A DNA stretch of 6,166 nucleotides from MFAQ01 sp964592455 (GTDB lineage Bacteria; Patescibacteriota; Microgenomatia; UBA1400; MFAQ01): contig CAZQDQ010000051.1 in NCBI GenBank assembly GCA_964592455.1, positions 1-6,166 on the forward strand, written 5' to 3'. Every line of letters starts with the position of its first letter. Position 1 is the stretch's first letter. The notes under the pieces were generated by a model. It was given only the letters and a program-made list of their open reading frames with translations, had not been told where the DNA came from and searched no databases. Position numbers and translations under genes: made by a program. Of the stretch, positions 4,756-6,166 are shown one piece after another.

Positions 4756-4766
4756 AATGTTACTAA

Positions 4767-5075
4767 ATGAATGAGGGAGATAGAAAAATAAAAATTTTTG
4801 AGGACAGTATAGACAAAGTAATTAGCCAAAGACTAATAGAAGCAGAAAGTAAATTGCGTTCAATGATAGGAGAGGTTTCTGCTTCTGAGCTGTACAAGGC
4901 GGCAGTAGAAGTTAATAGTATTATTCGGCTAATTTGTGGAGGGAATAACGAACAATACGACGAACTAAAATATAGACTGTTTGTGGACACTAAGGGGGAT
5001 TATATTGTTCTCCAAGCAAGAGAGATTGATGTAAATTACTATCCGGCTGTAAACTTACCAATAGATGAGGACTAA
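4767..5075 (+). CDS. Small acidic protein of unknown function, first in a unit with the MFS gene
   Basis: A 102-residue soluble protein that I do not recognise. The N-terminal half (about 8-57) is predicted helical and charged (IFEDSIDKVISQRLIEAESK, then ELYKAAVEVNSIIRLI). The C-terminal half looks beta-rich (KYRLFVDTKGDYIVLQAREIDVNYYP) and ends in an acidic PIDED tail. One cysteine (C57) is present. There are no membrane segments or known motifs. The start at ATG 4767 follows a consensus TATAAT by 11 nt; there is no SD. Its last 11 nt overlap the start of the MFS transporter, so the two are very probably co-transcribed and translationally coupled. Co-expression might mean a linked role, such as a cytoplasmic partner of the transporter, but that is inference. 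Confidence 0.75.
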   Translation: MNEGDRKIKIFEDSIDKVISQRLIEAESKLRSMIGEVSASELYKAAVEVNSIIRLICGGNNEQYDELKYRLFVDTKGDYIVLQAREIDVNYYPAVNLPIDED

Positions 5076-6166
5076 AATTTTTTCGAAAAACATATTTTTT
5101 TTGAGTATCGTAAGCTTTTTAAACGATATATCTTCAGAGATGGTTTACCCGATAGTACCAATTTTTTTGACCACCATTTTGGGTGTGCCTACCACTGTAA
5201 TTGGCCTGGTAGAAGGACTGGCGGACGCATCTTCTAAAATACTAATGTCTATTACTGGATTTGTTTCTGATAGTCTTCACAAGAGAAAATTGTTTGTAAC
5301 AGCTGGGTATGGCTTTTCGGCTATTTCACACTTGACCATGGCTTTATCGAGTTCGTGGATATTGGTTTTGTTTTCTAGAGTTCTTAACCGTTCTGGAAAA
5401 GGCCTAAGAACATCAGCGAGAGACGCCTTGATTACGGAAAGTACCGACAAAGAACATCGGGGATTATCTTTTGGAATCCACCGCACTATGGATGGATTGG
5501 GTGGAGTACTTGGGCCATTGTTGTCTGTTGCACTTTTGTATGCCTTTGCCAATAACTACAAATTAATTTTCTTTTTAGCTTTTGTTCCGGCACTTGTAGG
5601 TGCCATAATTGTCTACTTATTTGTGAGAGAGACAGTAAAGAAAAAAGGTGACGATTTTAGTCTTAGGTTTGAGTGGAAAAAGACGAGTCTAGCTTTTAAA
5701 ATTTTTTTAGGAATTAGTTTTATTTTTGCAATTGGAAATAGTTCTGACGCTTTTTTAATCTTGCGCTCCCAAGCTTTAGGAATGTCTGTTAGTCTGACTA
5801 TTTTTGCTTACGTTATTTACAACTTAGTCAGCTCTCTATTCTCGATACCAGCAGGAATCCTAGCTGACAAGATTGGTCCAAAAAAGGTGATTTTTTGCGG
5901 CTTCTTAATTTTTGCTTTTGTTTATTTTTTGTTTGGGATTGCTAAATCAAGTGAGATAATATGGCTACTTTTTCCTATGTATGGTTTGTTTATGGGACTT
6001 ACTGAAGGTGTTAGTAAAATGTATGTCTCTAAGCTAGTTCCGCATGAAATTTCCGGGTCTGCTTTTGGGGTATACCAAACGACTATGGGGATTGCAACTC
6101 TAATTGCCTCAAGTACGGCTGGATGGCTTTGGGCACAGTTTGGACCACAAGCACCTTTTTATTTTG
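5065..6166 (+). CDS. MFS transporter, MJ1317-like drug/metabolite permease group (C-terminus beyond window)
   Basis: An integral inner-membrane secondary transporter, with 367 residues visible and the frame open at the window edge. The N-terminus carries FLNDISSEMVYPIVPIFL (18-35), typical of a prokaryotic MFS subgroup that I recall as MJ1317-like. Loop 2-3 has the MFS motif A as GFVSDSLHKRK (65-75, D69 conserved). A further conserved block is RVLNRSGKGLRTSARDALI (105-123), followed by HRTMDGLGGVLGPLLS (139-154). The second half repeats motif A as GILADKIGPKK (264-274, D268), confirming the two-repeat MFS plan. About 10-11 membrane helices are visible; the last one or two lie outside. I chose ATG 5065, inside the end of the preceding gene (11-nt overlap), because the frame is open, a membrane helix begins soon after, and no later start precedes the conserved NDISSE motif. 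The substrate cannot be told from the sequence; export of small molecules is a common assumption for relatives. Confidence 0.92.
   Translation, partial: MRTKIFSKNIFFLSIVSFLNDISSEMVYPIVPIFLTTILGVPTTVIGLVEGLADASSKILMSITGFVSDSLHKRKLFVTAGYGFSAISHLTMALSSSWILVLFSRVLNRSGKGLRTSARDALITESTDKEHRGLSFGIHRTMDGLGGVLGPLLSVALLYAFANNYKLIFFLAFVPALVGAIIVYLFVRETVKKKGDDFSLRFEWKKTSLAFKIFLGISFIFAIGNSSDAFLILRSQALGMSVSLTIFAYVIYNLVSSLFSIPAGILADKIGPKKVIFCGFLIFAFVYFLFGIAKSSEIIWLLFPMYGLFMGLTEGVSKMYVSKLVPHEISGSAFGVYQTTMGIATLIASSTAGWLWAQFGPQAPFYF

Noticed and set aside
4757..4774. Five-codon upstream reading frame (ATG TTA ... TGA) before the 4767 gene
   Set aside because: The predicted transcript start from TATAAT at 4750-4755 is near 4762, downstream of this ATG, so it would not be in the mRNA.
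5277..5552. Minus-strand 91-residue open frame inside the MFS gene
   Set aside because: It is antisense to the well-conserved MFS helices and the RVLNRSGKGLRTSARDALI block, so it is a shadow.

Overview
This is a gene-dense, AT-rich bacterial window (about 37-40% G+C by eye) holding ten protein genes and almost no spare DNA. Several features suggest a small-genome member of the Candidate Phyla Radiation (Patescibacteria, perhaps Microgenomates-like): the extreme compaction, overlapping gene ends, minimal spacers, a mix of widespread families in short versions, and several unrecognisable small proteins. This placement is inference; there is no rRNA or ribosomal protein to confirm it. UGA is a real stop (ends of the genes at 835, 2326 and 4438), so the recoded UGA=Gly code of Gracilibacteria/Absconditabacteria is excluded. 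No tRNA, rRNA, CRISPR array, IS element or phage gene was seen.

Layout. At the left, two small polytopic membrane proteins on the minus strand (1-377, partial, and 464-757) each have an extended -10 promoter and a strong GGAGG ribosome binding site. A rho-independent terminator lies between them. Next comes a minus-strand DUF2130 protein (835-1908; CxxC motif, long coiled coil, nuclease-like C-terminal domain), divergent from an unrecognised helical protein (1946-2326). That gene runs tail-to-tail, with a 35-nt overlap, into a short HPF/RaiA-type ribosome hibernation factor (2292-2594, minus). The hibernation factor is divergent from a membrane-anchored protein with two CAP/SCP-like domains (2619-3572), whose stop overlaps the stop of a RecB/Cas4-like PD-(D/E)XK nuclease (3569-4441, minus). 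The nuclease is translationally coupled to an upstream DUF192 gene (4438-4746, minus). Divergent from these are a small acidic unknown protein (4767-5075) and, overlapping it by 11 nt, an MFS transporter (5065 to the window end, partial).

Expression logic. Three head-to-head gene pairs are separated by only 37, 24 and 20 bp between start codons. None of these six genes has a Shine-Dalgarno sequence. At least four have a -10-like hexamer ending 7-8 nt before the start codon, which is the geometry of leaderless transcription. The two SD-bearing genes at the left have their -10 about 31-32 nt before the start. The window therefore appears to show two initiation modes side by side. The genes do not form one obvious pathway; the firmest functional links are the DUF192-nuclease pair and the unknown protein-MFS pair.
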